Assembly (NCBI GenBank): GCA_003509305.1
Contig: DOMU01000041.1
Span: 1 to 9,101 of the forward strand
From: Desulfobulbaceae bacterium
GTDB taxonomy: Bacteria; Desulfobacterota; Desulfobulbia; Desulfobulbales; Desulfocapsaceae
Length of the DNA: 9,101 nucleotides
Direction of reading: 5' to 3'
Under the pieces are notes generated by a model. That model ran no database searches, was not told the origin of the DNA, and was given only the letters and a program-made list of their open reading frames with translations. Positions within the stretch are counted from its first letter, which is position 1; each line of letters opens with the position of its first letter. The position numbers were made by a program, and so were the translations under genes. Of the stretch, positions 1 to 7,322 are shown piece after piece.

Positions 1-39
1 ATTACAAATCAGCTGCTCTGCCAATTGAGCTACGCCAGC
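1..39 (-). tRNA. tRNA-Thr (anticodon TGT), 5' half only
   Basis: Read on the minus strand, bases 39 to 1 give the first 39 nucleotides of a canonical tRNA. There is a 7-base acceptor strand GCTGGCG, then TA, a D arm with stem GCTC/GAGC, and a 5-base anticodon stem strand GCTGA. The 7-base loop TTTGTAA places TGT at positions 34-36, which decodes ACA (threonine). The rest of the anticodon stem, the variable loop, the T arm and the 3' end lie outside the window, so acceptor pairing cannot be checked. It lies 123 bases downstream of qmoC on the same strand and probably has its own promoter. Confidence 0.92.
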
Positions 40-54
40 GCATAGCGACTTGTC

Positions 55-83
55 AGATTACACTGCCAACAAAAAACTGGCAA
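55..83 (-). promoter_or_regulatory. candidate promoter of tRNA-Thr
   Basis: On the minus strand a TTGCCA box (78-83, 5 of 6 to the sigma-70 -35 consensus) precedes two overlapping -10 candidates. TGTAAT (57-62) matches 5 of 6 but at a 15-base spacing; TAATCT (55-60) has the ideal 17-base spacing but a poorer match. Transcription would start roughly 10 bases before the tRNA 5' end, a usual arrangement for tRNA genes. The same bases hold a short inverted repeat, TGCCA/TGGCA (64-68 and 78-82). This is a consensus match only. Confidence 0.4.
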
Positions 84-162
84 GATGTTTTTCACAATTC
101 TTATTCTCCATTACCGCTGGCGTTTCCTGCCACGGGCCAGGCCGCGATGAGAAACAAAAAAA

Positions 163-1398
163 TCATTGTACAAAACTGCTGGTTCTGTAGCGCTCGAAGC
201 ACAGGGCAACAGTCCGGTAAACGATATGCGCGAACTTGGTGTACGGCATATACAGAAACAACATCATAACTGAAATAAGATGCAAATAGTAAACGAAATA
301 ACCGGTGAGAGGAAACCCGCCACCCCAACGCAGAAGTTCAGCCAGCAAACCTGTAATGCCAACCGCAGCGATTTCCCAAATTAAAAACCAGTCGTAAAAA
401 GTATTGCTGGCACGGCCCTCAGCTTCCATTTTGCGACGGGTTTTCCATAAAATCCAAATGCCATAGAGCATGGCAATGGCCGAAACGTTGGCAATCAGCT
501 TGAACGGATCCCACCATACCATCGGGCCATGCAGCGATGGCCAGATCAATCCGAGAATATCATTTTTCGTCAATGACCAGCAGGTGGCGAGAAAGAGGCC
601 AATGAAAGCAAGGACCAGAGGCAGATGGCCGGATACTCGGTCATAATTGGTTTTGCAGTCTTTGAAACGTTTGTGCTGCAAGGTTTCCCAAATCGACGGC
701 CACAAAAATTGGCTGATAAACTGCCAGAGCGAGGGACGATAAGTGGCTTTGATCTCCATATCGGCGACCATAGCCTTCCACATCCTGGTGACACCCATCC
801 AGCAGGAGATAATGGCGATGAGTGACGACACGCCCATAATCACGGCAATGAAAGCGATATTTTTGCCATACCATTTGAAGGTCCATTCGCCGAAGAAGTA
901 CTGATAACCATCTTTGGCAAAATCCCAAAAGTGTTGCGGGTGACCAATCTCTACCTGCTTTCGGAAAATTTCCACTGGGGAAAGACCACCAATAAACGTG
1001 GACAAGACCCACATAAAAAGGATGACCACCGCTGGCAAGCCGATGAGAATCGGTAGATTTTTCGCGCTGGTGGCTAGCCTGGCCAAACCTTTAGGCCAGG
1101 CGAATTGCTGATAGGCGTAAGCGCGGATCGCGCCCAGAGTGTCTCCAGGTTTGGCGCCGCGCGGGCATTTTTCCGTGCAATCACCGCACTGATGGCACAG
1201 GAAAACATCCGGGTCGGTAACAAGTTTATCTTTCAAACCCCACGAGGCCCAAATCATCTCCTTGCGGGGAAAAGGCTTCTTGTCCGAGGACAAGGGACAG
1301 GCCACGGAACAGGTGGCGCACTGAAAGCACTTCTTCAGCGTATCGCCACCGGCCGTTTTCAACTCACGAATAAATTCGAGATCGGGCTGAACGTTCAT
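163..1398 (-). CDS. qmoC: QmoC, membrane FeS/haem b subunit of the quinone-interacting oxidoreductase
   Basis: This 411-residue protein is the membrane subunit of the QmoABC complex, which links the menaquinone pool to APS reductase. Its N-terminal part is HdrC-like, with two 4Fe-4S motifs: C24-C27-C30-C34P and C68-C71-C74-C78P. The rest resembles the haem b subunit HdrE/NarI, with about six hydrophobic segments near residues 115-135, 180-200, 258-275, 300-318, 337-355 and 370-392. H258, H290, H373 and H391 lie in or near these and are candidate haem ligands. This HdrC-HdrE fusion is the family's usual build. The ATG at 1398 follows an AGGAG on the minus strand with good spacing. It is last in the qmo set, 91 bases after qmoB rather than tightly coupled like qmoA-qmoB. 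A run of seven T follows the TGA stop on the minus strand, but no stable hairpin precedes it and I see no intrinsic terminator before the tRNA. Confidence 0.95.
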   Translation of the reverse strand: MNVQPDLEFIRELKTAGGDTLKKCFQCATCSVACPLSSDKKPFPRKEMIWASWGLKDKLVTDPDVFLCHQCGDCTEKCPRGAKPGDTLGAIRAYAYQQFAWPKGLARLATSAKNLPILIGLPAVVILFMWVLSTFIGGLSPVEIFRKQVEIGHPQHFWDFAKDGYQYFFGEWTFKWYGKNIAFIAVIMGVSSLIAIISCWMGVTRMWKAMVADMEIKATYRPSLWQFISQFLWPSIWETLQHKRFKDCKTNYDRVSGHLPLVLAFIGLFLATCWSLTKNDILGLIWPSLHGPMVWWDPFKLIANVSAIAMLYGIWILWKTRRKMEAEGRASNTFYDWFLIWEIAAVGITGLLAELLRWGGGFPLTGYFVYYLHLISVMMLFLYMPYTKFAHIVYRTVALCFERYRTSSFVQ

Positions 1399-1446
1399 AT
1401 CTTTCTCCTGTTTGATTCACCCAACGCACAACATATCGATCGGTAT

Positions 1447-1480
1447 GCGCCAGCCGCGCTTCTTACGACGCGACCGGCGC
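1447..1480 (-). other. RNA hairpin in the qmoB-qmoC gap
   Basis: In the 91-base gap the minus-strand transcript can form an uninterrupted 12-pair stem, GCGCCGGTCGCG against CGCGGCTGGCGC, with a 10-base loop (1459-1468). Ten pairs are Watson-Crick and two are G-U. In a plus-strand transcript those two would be A-C mismatches, so the structure suits the qmo mRNA. No U tract follows it, so it is not an intrinsic terminator. It lies about 48 bases upstream of the qmoC start. Possible roles are protection or processing of the mRNA between qmoB and qmoC, or a pause site; the role is inference. Confidence 0.6.
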
Positions 1481-1489
1481 GGCAGTGCA

Positions 1490-3751
1490 TCAGAAGCCCT
1501 TAAACGGGTTGGGACCCATGCCGACAATCTCATCAACGAATTCGTTGATGATGGCTGGGATTTTATCGAAATCGGTAATCGATACCTGCCTGGCCGCGCA
1601 GCGCTCCGACTCAAGGCCGAGGCTCGACAGGGTATCACTGATATTCTCCATGCGCTTGTTGGCGATTTCCGATCCTTTGATGAAGTGGCACTGGTAATCG
1701 TCACCGTAGCTGCATCCGAGCAGCATGGCGCCATCCATACCCGCCGACAAGGCATCGCGAATCCAGGCCATGTTCACCGAACCAAGGCAACGCACCGGGA
1801 TGAAACGCACCATATGGCTCAGGCCATTACGCCGCATCCCCGACATATCGAGCGCCGGCAAGGCATCGTTTTCACAGACAAAGACCACAATGCGCAGCCG
1901 GTCTTCATCGTCCTCCGGCACCTCGATCGCTTTGATCATCGAACCGATCATGTCGATGTTGTAATCTTTGAAACCGATGATGCGTTCGGGGCAAGCGCCC
2001 ATACAGGTACCGCAACGGCGGCAACGGGTCGGATTGGGCAACGGCGTGCCGCGCTCATCGTCATCTAAGGCGCCGAATGGGCATTCCTCGGTGCAGCGTT
2101 TGCACTGAGTGCAGCGCTGAAAGAAGAAATCCGGATAGGTGGCATCACCGGAACGGGGATGCACGGCGACACCGCGCTCGGTGGCTTCGAGACACTGAAT
2201 GGCCTTCAGCGCCGCGCCGGTCGCGTCGTCAATGGTTTCTTCCATCGTTTCGGCCTTGCGCACGCCACCACAGGTATAAATGCCGGTGCGCCGCGTTTCA
2301 TACGGGAAGCAGATGAAATGCGAATCGGCATAGCCATCGAACAGCTCGATATCAAGGAAAGCGGGACCCTGGCGATAGGCCAGATTGATGCTGTATTCAT
2401 GCAGCGTCACCGGTTCCATGCCAGCGGCCAAAACCACCATATCAACATCAAGCACCAGTTCTTGGCCCAAAAGGGTGTCTTCGGCGATCACCCGCACCTG
2501 GCCACCGTTTTCCTCAACCTTGGTGACCGAGGCTTTGGTCATGAAAACACCGTCGTTTTGCTGCACCGCCTTATAAAACAACTCCATATGACCGGGTGTG
2601 CGCATATGCTGGTACAGGATGTAGGCCTGACCGTCGGCATTGTCATCGCAAACATACTGCGCCTGTTTCAGGGCTACCATCGAGGTGACGGAGTTGCAGT
2701 AGGGGAAATCCTCGTCATTGTCTTTGCCGCCAGGACTCTGAACAAAGGCCACCTTCGCCGGCACCTTGCCCTCTTTGGCAATCTTTTCAAACTCGGCGTT
2801 GGTGACAACTTTGGCAATACGACCATGGCCGAGATGCTCATACTGATCGATATTAGCCGGTTTCCAGCCAGTCGCCAGCACCACGGCGCCAACCATCACG
2901 GCATTGGCATCGACGGCGGTATAAGGCTGCAGACCTTTATTAGGATCTTCTTTTTCACCTTTGGTAATCATATCCTGCTCGTCAACACCGACCTTCACCG
3001 GCGCATCCCATTCGCTGGCGCTGCCAGCGGCCTTGAAAGAGACGCGAAAGGCCCCAGGCGCTCCGGCGATACGAGCGACTTCAGTCCCGGTTTTAATCTG
3101 GATATTGGCGTTGCCCGTGACCGAGGCCAGCATCGCCGCCACCGGATTTTCTTCAAGGTCAACCCAGGGATATTGGCTGGGGAACGATTTACGCCAGCCA
3201 AGAGCCTTGCCGCCGAGCACGTTTTCTTTTTCGACAAGAATAACCTGATAACCGGAAGCTGCCGCTTCTTTGGCCGCGGTCAGGCCGGCGATGCCGCCAC
3301 CCATGACCATGATGGTCTTGCTCATGTTCTCGAGCTTATAGGGTTCGGGCAGCTCAGTTTTCTCGGCGCGGGTACAGGCCATGCGCATGTAGTCGGCGGC
3401 GGCTTCGTTGAGAAATGCCTTCGCCTCTTTGTGCGGCTCTTTACCCTCTTCGGGTTTCATTTCCGACCAGATGACCTGCTCGCGCAAATTAGCGCGAATG
3501 GTGATCGTCTGCGGGCCAAAATTGAATTCTTTGGTCATGACCCGCTGCGAACAAGCGCCAATAATCACAGTATTGACTCCGCCTTCGACATCGGCGGCAA
3601 TCATTTTCCGCCCTTCCTCACCGCAGAGAAAGTTGTGTTTCTTGCAGTCCATGGACATTTCTTTGCCAACCATGGACACAAGCCCATCCACATCAAGCGC
3701 ATCGCCAATGCCACAGCCTGAACAGATATATGCGCAATATTTTTTATCCAT
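1490..3751 (-). CDS. qmoB: QmoB, HdrA-like FAD/FeS subunit with MvhD-like C-terminus
   Basis: This cytoplasmic 753-residue subunit of QmoABC is related to heterodisulfide reductase HdrA. An N-terminal Cys-containing stretch (C6, C10, C13, C36, C43, C67) precedes the FAD-binding Rossmann motif GGGIAG at 151-156. Two 4Fe-4S motifs follow: C547-C550-C553-C557P and C577-C580-C583-C587P. From about residue 618 the chain looks like MvhD, the delta subunit of F420-non-reducing hydrogenase, with C626, C655, C680, C688 and C718 as candidate FeS ligands. The flavin and FeS centres are expected to relay electrons between QmoC/QmoA and APS reductase. The MvhD-like end is the basis for the proposal in the literature that Qmo could confurcate electrons from a second donor. 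The open frame continues 31 codons further upstream, but I chose the ATG at 3751: AGGAGG lies at 3760-3765, the protein then begins MDKKYCAYICSGC as expected for QmoB, and the longer form would overlap qmoA. Confidence 0.95.
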   Translation of the reverse strand: MDKKYCAYICSGCGIGDALDVDGLVSMVGKEMSMDCKKHNFLCGEEGRKMIAADVEGGVNTVIIGACSQRVMTKEFNFGPQTITIRANLREQVIWSEMKPEEGKEPHKEAKAFLNEAAADYMRMACTRAEKTELPEPYKLENMSKTIMVMGGGIAGLTAAKEAAASGYQVILVEKENVLGGKALGWRKSFPSQYPWVDLEENPVAAMLASVTGNANIQIKTGTEVARIAGAPGAFRVSFKAAGSASEWDAPVKVGVDEQDMITKGEKEDPNKGLQPYTAVDANAVMVGAVVLATGWKPANIDQYEHLGHGRIAKVVTNAEFEKIAKEGKVPAKVAFVQSPGGKDNDEDFPYCNSVTSMVALKQAQYVCDDNADGQAYILYQHMRTPGHMELFYKAVQQNDGVFMTKASVTKVEENGGQVRVIAEDTLLGQELVLDVDMVVLAAGMEPVTLHEYSINLAYRQGPAFLDIELFDGYADSHFICFPYETRRTGIYTCGGVRKAETMEETIDDATGAALKAIQCLEATERGVAVHPRSGDATYPDFFFQRCTQCKRCTEECPFGALDDDERGTPLPNPTRCRRCGTCMGACPERIIGFKDYNIDMIGSMIKAIEVPEDDEDRLRIVVFVCENDALPALDMSGMRRNGLSHMVRFIPVRCLGSVNMAWIRDALSAGMDGAMLLGCSYGDDYQCHFIKGSEIANKRMENISDTLSSLGLESERCAARQVSITDFDKIPAIINEFVDEIVGMGPNPFKGF

Positions 3752-3756
3752 TGCAA

Positions 3757-5016
3757 CTACCTCCTGGAAACCTGAAGAGCCTTGAGAGCCGCGGCGGTTG
3801 ATGACTGAGCGCAGGTAACGACGTCGGCAGCCTTTTTGGCGCAACCGGCAGCGTAATATCCTTTATCCGCTTCAGAAAGCAAGAAGCCATTGACATCCTG
3901 CCGCACGGCCACCGGCATCGGCTCAATAGCGGCGCTCGGCTGCATACCGGTGGCCAGAACCGCCATATCGACTTTCTGAGAGATTTTCTCCATGGTCACG
4001 GCGTTTTCGGCGATCAGGGTAACGCCACCATCCGCTTCCAAGGTGATATCGGCAACCTTGCCTTTGATAAACTTGGCTTTGGCATCGGCCATCCGCTCGG
4101 CGCGGAATTTTTCGTATTTTCCAGGGGTTCTCAAGTCAATATAAAACACATAAATTTCGGCATCCGGATACTGCTCACGGACATAGCTCATCTGTTTGAA
4201 GGTTGCCATGCAGCAAATATGCGAGCAATATTCCAGATGATTTTCATCGCGCGAACCGGCGCACTGGACAAAACCAATCGACTGAATTGGCTTATTGTCA
4301 CCGGGGCGCAGTATCTTGCCGTCGGTTGGCCCGCTCGGCGAGGCTAAACGTTCCATCATCATGTTAGTAATGATGGCTGGAGACTGGCCAAATTTCAGGT
4401 TATCGATTTTACGGGCATCATAGGGAACCCAGCCAGTCGCCCAGACGATGGAAGCGACATTGATGGTCAGCGTTTCCGCCTTCATCTCCAGGTCGATAGC
4501 GCCATATTTGCACGCCTTAGTGACGGCTTTCGCGCCTTCGGTGGAGAGCTTTTCTTTATTGATGGCGTAACGGCGAGGAAAAGCCATCGGATGCGGCAGA
4601 TAAATCGCCTTGGATTTATCCAGGTCGAAGTTGAAGTCGTTATCCACCTCGTCGGGGCAAGCCGCCGTGCAATCTCCACAGGCCGTACAGTTGCTGTTGA
4701 CGTAACGCGGCGCGACATTCAGTTTCACTTCGTAATTACCTGGACCGCCAGTCACCGACTGAACGGTAGTCATTGTGTATGTGCGTATCCGCCGGTTATC
4801 CCGGATACGGCGGAAATTGATTTCCAATCCACAACTCGGCGGGCACAATTTGGGAAAATATTTGTTCAGCTGCGCGACCCGCCCACCGAGAGACGGGCCT
4901 TTTTCGATCAGAAATACATCATTCCCTACCTCGGCGGCTTCCAAGGCAGCGGTCAATCCGCTGATTCCGCCGCCCACGACTAGTACCGCACCCGCGGCGC
5001 TATGCTCGTCTGCCAT
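3757..5016 (-). CDS. qmoA: QmoA, HdrA-like flavoprotein subunit
   Basis: This 419-residue cytoplasmic flavoprotein of the QmoABC complex is HdrA-like. The FAD Rossmann motif GGGISG lies at 15-20, a single 4Fe-4S motif C110-C113-C116-C120P follows, and an HdrA-type Cys cluster YCSHICC spans 263-269. A second dinucleotide-domain signature, ATG near 355-357 followed by a Gly-rich segment near 386-392, closes the fold. QmoA is generally held to be the subunit nearest APS reductase. ATGs also occur in frame at 5028 and 5046, but only the one at 5016 has a well-placed GGAGGA (5021-5026), and the protein then begins MADEHSAAGAVLVVGGG as expected. It is separated from aprA by 219 bases that include an intrinsic terminator, so it either depends on read-through or has its own promoter, which I could not identify. 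It runs into qmoB with a 5-base gap. Confidence 0.95.
   Translation of the reverse strand: MADEHSAAGAVLVVGGGISGLTAALEAAEVGNDVFLIEKGPSLGGRVAQLNKYFPKLCPPSCGLEINFRRIRDNRRIRTYTMTTVQSVTGGPGNYEVKLNVAPRYVNSNCTACGDCTAACPDEVDNDFNFDLDKSKAIYLPHPMAFPRRYAINKEKLSTEGAKAVTKACKYGAIDLEMKAETLTINVASIVWATGWVPYDARKIDNLKFGQSPAIITNMMMERLASPSGPTDGKILRPGDNKPIQSIGFVQCAGSRDENHLEYCSHICCMATFKQMSYVREQYPDAEIYVFYIDLRTPGKYEKFRAERMADAKAKFIKGKVADITLEADGGVTLIAENAVTMEKISQKVDMAVLATGMQPSAAIEPMPVAVRQDVNGFLLSEADKGYYAAGCAKKAADVVTCAQSSTAAALKALQVSRR
3760..3765 (-). promoter_or_regulatory. qmoB ribosome binding site inside the end of qmoA
   Basis: AGGAGG on the minus strand makes up the last two codons (Arg-Arg) of qmoA, directly before its TAG stop, and lies 8 bases upstream of the qmoB ATG. 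It fixes the qmoB start at 3751 and suggests that ribosomes ending qmoA restart on qmoB. The 11-mer AGGAGGTAGTT here also occurs at the aprB ribosome binding site (7742-7752), where its TAG has no stop function. Confidence 0.8.
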
Positions 5017-5020
5017 GCTT

Positions 5021-5026
5021 TCCTCC
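5021..5026 (-). promoter_or_regulatory. qmoA ribosome binding site
   Basis: GGAGGA on the minus strand, 4 bases before the ATG at 5016, decides between three in-frame ATG codons (5016, 5028, 5046). The two upstream ATGs have no comparable purine-rich site. Confidence 0.75.
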
Positions 5027-5049
5027 ATTATTCGTTGTCTTTCCATGCA

Positions 5050-5103
5050 TCACATCCTCAATGGCTCAATAGCCAAACAACGCAGCCAGCCACGCGCTGG
5101 CAT
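5050..5103 (-). CDS. possible 17-codon leader ORF before qmoA
   Basis: In the leader between the apr terminator and qmoA, a short frame starts with ATG at 5103 and ends with TGA at 5050-5052, encoding MPARGWLRCLAIEPLRM. GAGGA (5111-5115) lies 7 bases before the ATG, a good ribosome site. Its first codons overlap a 6-pair GC-rich hairpin, GCCAGC/GCTGGC (5085-5090 and 5096-5101, loop 5), and a second small hairpin, TGGCT/AGCCA (5062-5066 and 5071-5075), lies near its end. The layout resembles a leader peptide, but there is no run of one regulatory amino acid, no similarity I know of, and a frame this short arises by chance easily. Confidence 0.25.
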   Translation of the reverse strand: MPARGWLRCLAIEPLRM

Positions 5104-5167
5104 ATCAGTTTCCTCAGGCCACCGCAAGGGCGATTTTATCCGGAGAAGACAAAGATGGTTTCTTGAT

Positions 5168-5206
5168 AAAAAAATCTCCAGGGACAAACTACCGCCCCTG
5201 GAGATT
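5168..5206 (-). terminator. intrinsic terminator of aprBA
   Basis: On the minus strand an 11-pair perfect stem, AATCTCCAGGG against CCCTGGAGATT, extendable by one G-U pair, encloses a 12-base loop (5184-5195) and runs into an unbroken T tract (5168-5174 on the plus strand as A7, with two more A-U pairs inside the stem). It begins 30 bases after the aprA stop. Stem, loop and U tract meet every textbook criterion for rho-independent termination of an aprBA message. In the plus direction the tract after the stem is only TTCTTT, so it is mainly one-way. Confidence 0.92.
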
Positions 5207-5235
5207 CTTTACTTCAACTCACCGGTCAGGCCAAA

Positions 5236-7254
5236 TTACAGCCAAGGATCGGTCGAAAAGATGTTCTTGCACTCGACTTTCTCGCACTTCCACTCTTGCG
5301 TGTCCGGATTGAAGGTAGAGTTGACGAAGCACTTCCAATTGGCCTCATCAACACCCGGGAAATCAGAGCGATAGTAGAAGCCCGGATAGCGGGATTCTTT
5401 CCGGAACTCAATGTGACGGATGTGAGCCTCAACGCACCAGATGCGGTGATAATTCTCCCAGCAGCGCAGCAACTCGTGCAGATCGCCAGCAGCCATCTTC
5501 TCAGCGTCTTCGCGGAGCAGGCGGAGCAGATCAAGGCAGATGTTGAGCAGTTTACCGGAAGTCATATAGTAGGTGGCAACACCGCCGCCATACTCATCGG
5601 TCGCCTTCATCAAACGCATCATCAAGCCAGCTGGTTTGCAGTAGTTCGGATTAACATCAGCGGCGGTGGTAGCGCCAACGAACTCGTGATAACGTTTAAC
5701 CGGGGCGTAAATTTCATCAGCGATCTGCTGCGCGGTCTGCTTCAGTTCCGGTTTGAAGCTGGCGTTGTCCCGGCAGAACTTAACCATCTGTTTGGCGGCG
5801 ATACGGCCCTCGGCATGAGAACCGGAGGAAAACTTGTGACCGGAAGCGCCAACACCGTCACCAGCGGTGAATAGACCGTCAACCGTGGTCATACGGTTGT
5901 AACCCCATTTGTACTTGTGAGCACGGGAGTCATTCTGGATATCCGGTACCCAAGCCTCATTCGGGCCAGAGGTCCAGATACCGCAGCAACCGGAATGGGA
6001 ACCGAGCATATACGGTTCAGTCGGCATAACCTCGGAACCGACCTTCTCCGGCTCGACATCCATACCGGCCCACAGACCAGCCTGACCGACCGACATGTCG
6101 AGGAAATCTTCCCAAGCCTCAGATTCCAGGTGCTTCCAGAATTTTTTGATTTCTTTATCGTCCATGCCTTTGGCTTTCTTATCTTCCAGGAAGGCGTTCA
6201 GGGCGACATCGGTGGCCATATAAATCGGGCCACGGCCAGCTTTCATCTCGTTGAGCATCAAGTGGTTACGCAGACAAGTCGGGGTAACCGGCGACCCGCC
6301 ATAGGGCATGAATTTTTCCAATTCAGGCTTGGCGGCAGCAGGCGAGGCATAGTCCTGACCCAGACCGTTCTGAACTTTCGCTTTGAACAGCAGGAACCAC
6401 GCGCCAACCGGACCGTAACCATCTTTGAAACGGGACGGGGTGAAGCGATTCTCCATCATGGTCAGGGTGGCGCCAACCTGAGCGCACATGGTGTAAGTCG
6501 AACCGGCATTCCATACCGGGTACCAGGCACGGCCTTTGCCCTCACCAGTGGAGCGCGGACGGAAGATGTTAACCGCGCCACCGCAGGCAACAAGAGCGGT
6601 CTTGCATTTGAAGACAAAAACCTTGTTTTCACGAGTCGAGAAACCAGCGGCGCCGGCAATCTGATTCGGTTTGTTTTTGTCTAAAAGCAGTTTGACGATA
6701 AAAATACGCTCAAGGACGTTCTCATCGCCAAGAGCCATTTTCGCCGGCTCGGCAACGATGCATTTATAGGACTCACCGTTGATCATGATCTGCCATTTAC
6801 CGGTACGAACCGGGGTGCCGCCCTCACGAAGCGATTTCGCCGGCTTGGAACCATCAAGGTTGTCACCGTTGGCGTCTCTCTTCCAAACCGGCAGGCCCCA
6901 CTCTTCAAAGAGTTTGACCGACTCGTCAACATGACGGCCACAGTCATAGATCAGGTCTTCGCGAACGATACCCATCAGGTCGTTGCGAACCATTTTAACG
7001 TAGCTTTCAATCGGGTTTTCACCAATGTAGGTGTTGATCGCCGAAAGACCTTGGGCGACGGCGCCGGAACGCTCTAAAGCGGCTTTGTCCACCAATTTAA
7101 TTTTCATGTCGGCGGGTGCCCATTTTCTGATCTCGAAGGCGGCGCCGCAAGCAGCCATACCACCACCAATGATGAGGGCATCAACTTCCTGCTCAACGAT
7201 TTCAGGATTTACAACGGCGGGAATCTCACCTTTTGGTTTATTAGGCAGTGCCAT
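5236..7254 (-). CDS. aprA: Adenylylsulfate (APS) reductase alpha subunit AprA
   Basis: AprA is the FAD-containing catalytic subunit of dissimilatory APS reductase, which interconverts APS with sulfite and AMP in the cytoplasm. At 672 residues it has the usual length for the family. It belongs to the fumarate reductase/succinate dehydrogenase flavoprotein fold. The Rossmann motif GGGMAACGAAFE lies at 30-41, and the second FAD contact region, LFTAGDGVGASGHKFSSGSH, spans 461-480. Residues likely to line the substrate pocket include the RAWYPVW stretch (242-248), the Arg-rich NRFTPSRFKDG (269-279) and H420 in GSHSGCCGIW; these roles come from the known fold, not from residue-by-residue alignment. 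The ATG at 7254 follows AAGGAGA at 7261-7267. It is 68 bases downstream of aprB and is followed by a strong terminator, so aprBA forms a transcription unit. The reading frame is complete with no sign of damage. Confidence 0.97.
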   Translation of the reverse strand: MALPNKPKGEIPAVVNPEIVEQEVDALIIGGGMAACGAAFEIRKWAPADMKIKLVDKAALERSGAVAQGLSAINTYIGENPIESYVKMVRNDLMGIVREDLIYDCGRHVDESVKLFEEWGLPVWKRDANGDNLDGSKPAKSLREGGTPVRTGKWQIMINGESYKCIVAEPAKMALGDENVLERIFIVKLLLDKNKPNQIAGAAGFSTRENKVFVFKCKTALVACGGAVNIFRPRSTGEGKGRAWYPVWNAGSTYTMCAQVGATLTMMENRFTPSRFKDGYGPVGAWFLLFKAKVQNGLGQDYASPAAAKPELEKFMPYGGSPVTPTCLRNHLMLNEMKAGRGPIYMATDVALNAFLEDKKAKGMDDKEIKKFWKHLESEAWEDFLDMSVGQAGLWAGMDVEPEKVGSEVMPTEPYMLGSHSGCCGIWTSGPNEAWVPDIQNDSRAHKYKWGYNRMTTVDGLFTAGDGVGASGHKFSSGSHAEGRIAAKQMVKFCRDNASFKPELKQTAQQIADEIYAPVKRYHEFVGATTAADVNPNYCKPAGLMMRLMKATDEYGGGVATYYMTSGKLLNICLDLLRLLREDAEKMAAGDLHELLRCWENYHRIWCVEAHIRHIEFRKESRYPGFYYRSDFPGVDEANWKCFVNSTFNPDTQEWKCEKVECKNIFSTDPWL

Positions 7255-7322
7255 ATCTATTCTCCTTAGAAGGATTTATTTTTCAACTCACAAAACAACG
7301 CCTTCACGACATCAACCCTATC

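Noticed and set aside
150..180. T-rich run after the qmoC stop as an intrinsic terminator
   Set aside because: On the minus strand the run of T follows the stop, but the sequence before it forms no stable GC stem; the hairpin CCTG/CAGG further downstream has only four good pairs and no U tract.
2159..3721. 520-codon open frame on the plus strand opposite qmoB
   Set aside because: It lies fully inside qmoB, which has a full set of family motifs. Its His- and Phe-rich, low-complexity look is typical of the reverse complement of a GC-biased gene, and I see no domain in it. Long antisense frames of this kind arise from codon bias.
3752..3844. Longer qmoB start at 3844 (31 more residues)
   Set aside because: It would overlap qmoA by about 88 bases and has no better ribosome site; the start at 3751 has AGGAGG and the expected N-terminus.
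5120..5167. GATAAA-containing stretch as a qmoA promoter
   Set aside because: GATAAA on the minus strand is an acceptable -10, but no -35-like hexamer occurs at 16-18 bases, and no sigma-54 GG-N10-GC element fits.
5917..6684. 255-codon plus-strand frame opposite aprA, and shorter plus frames opposite aprA, aprB and ftsK
   Set aside because: All are contained in strongly supported genes on the other strand and have no recognisable motif.
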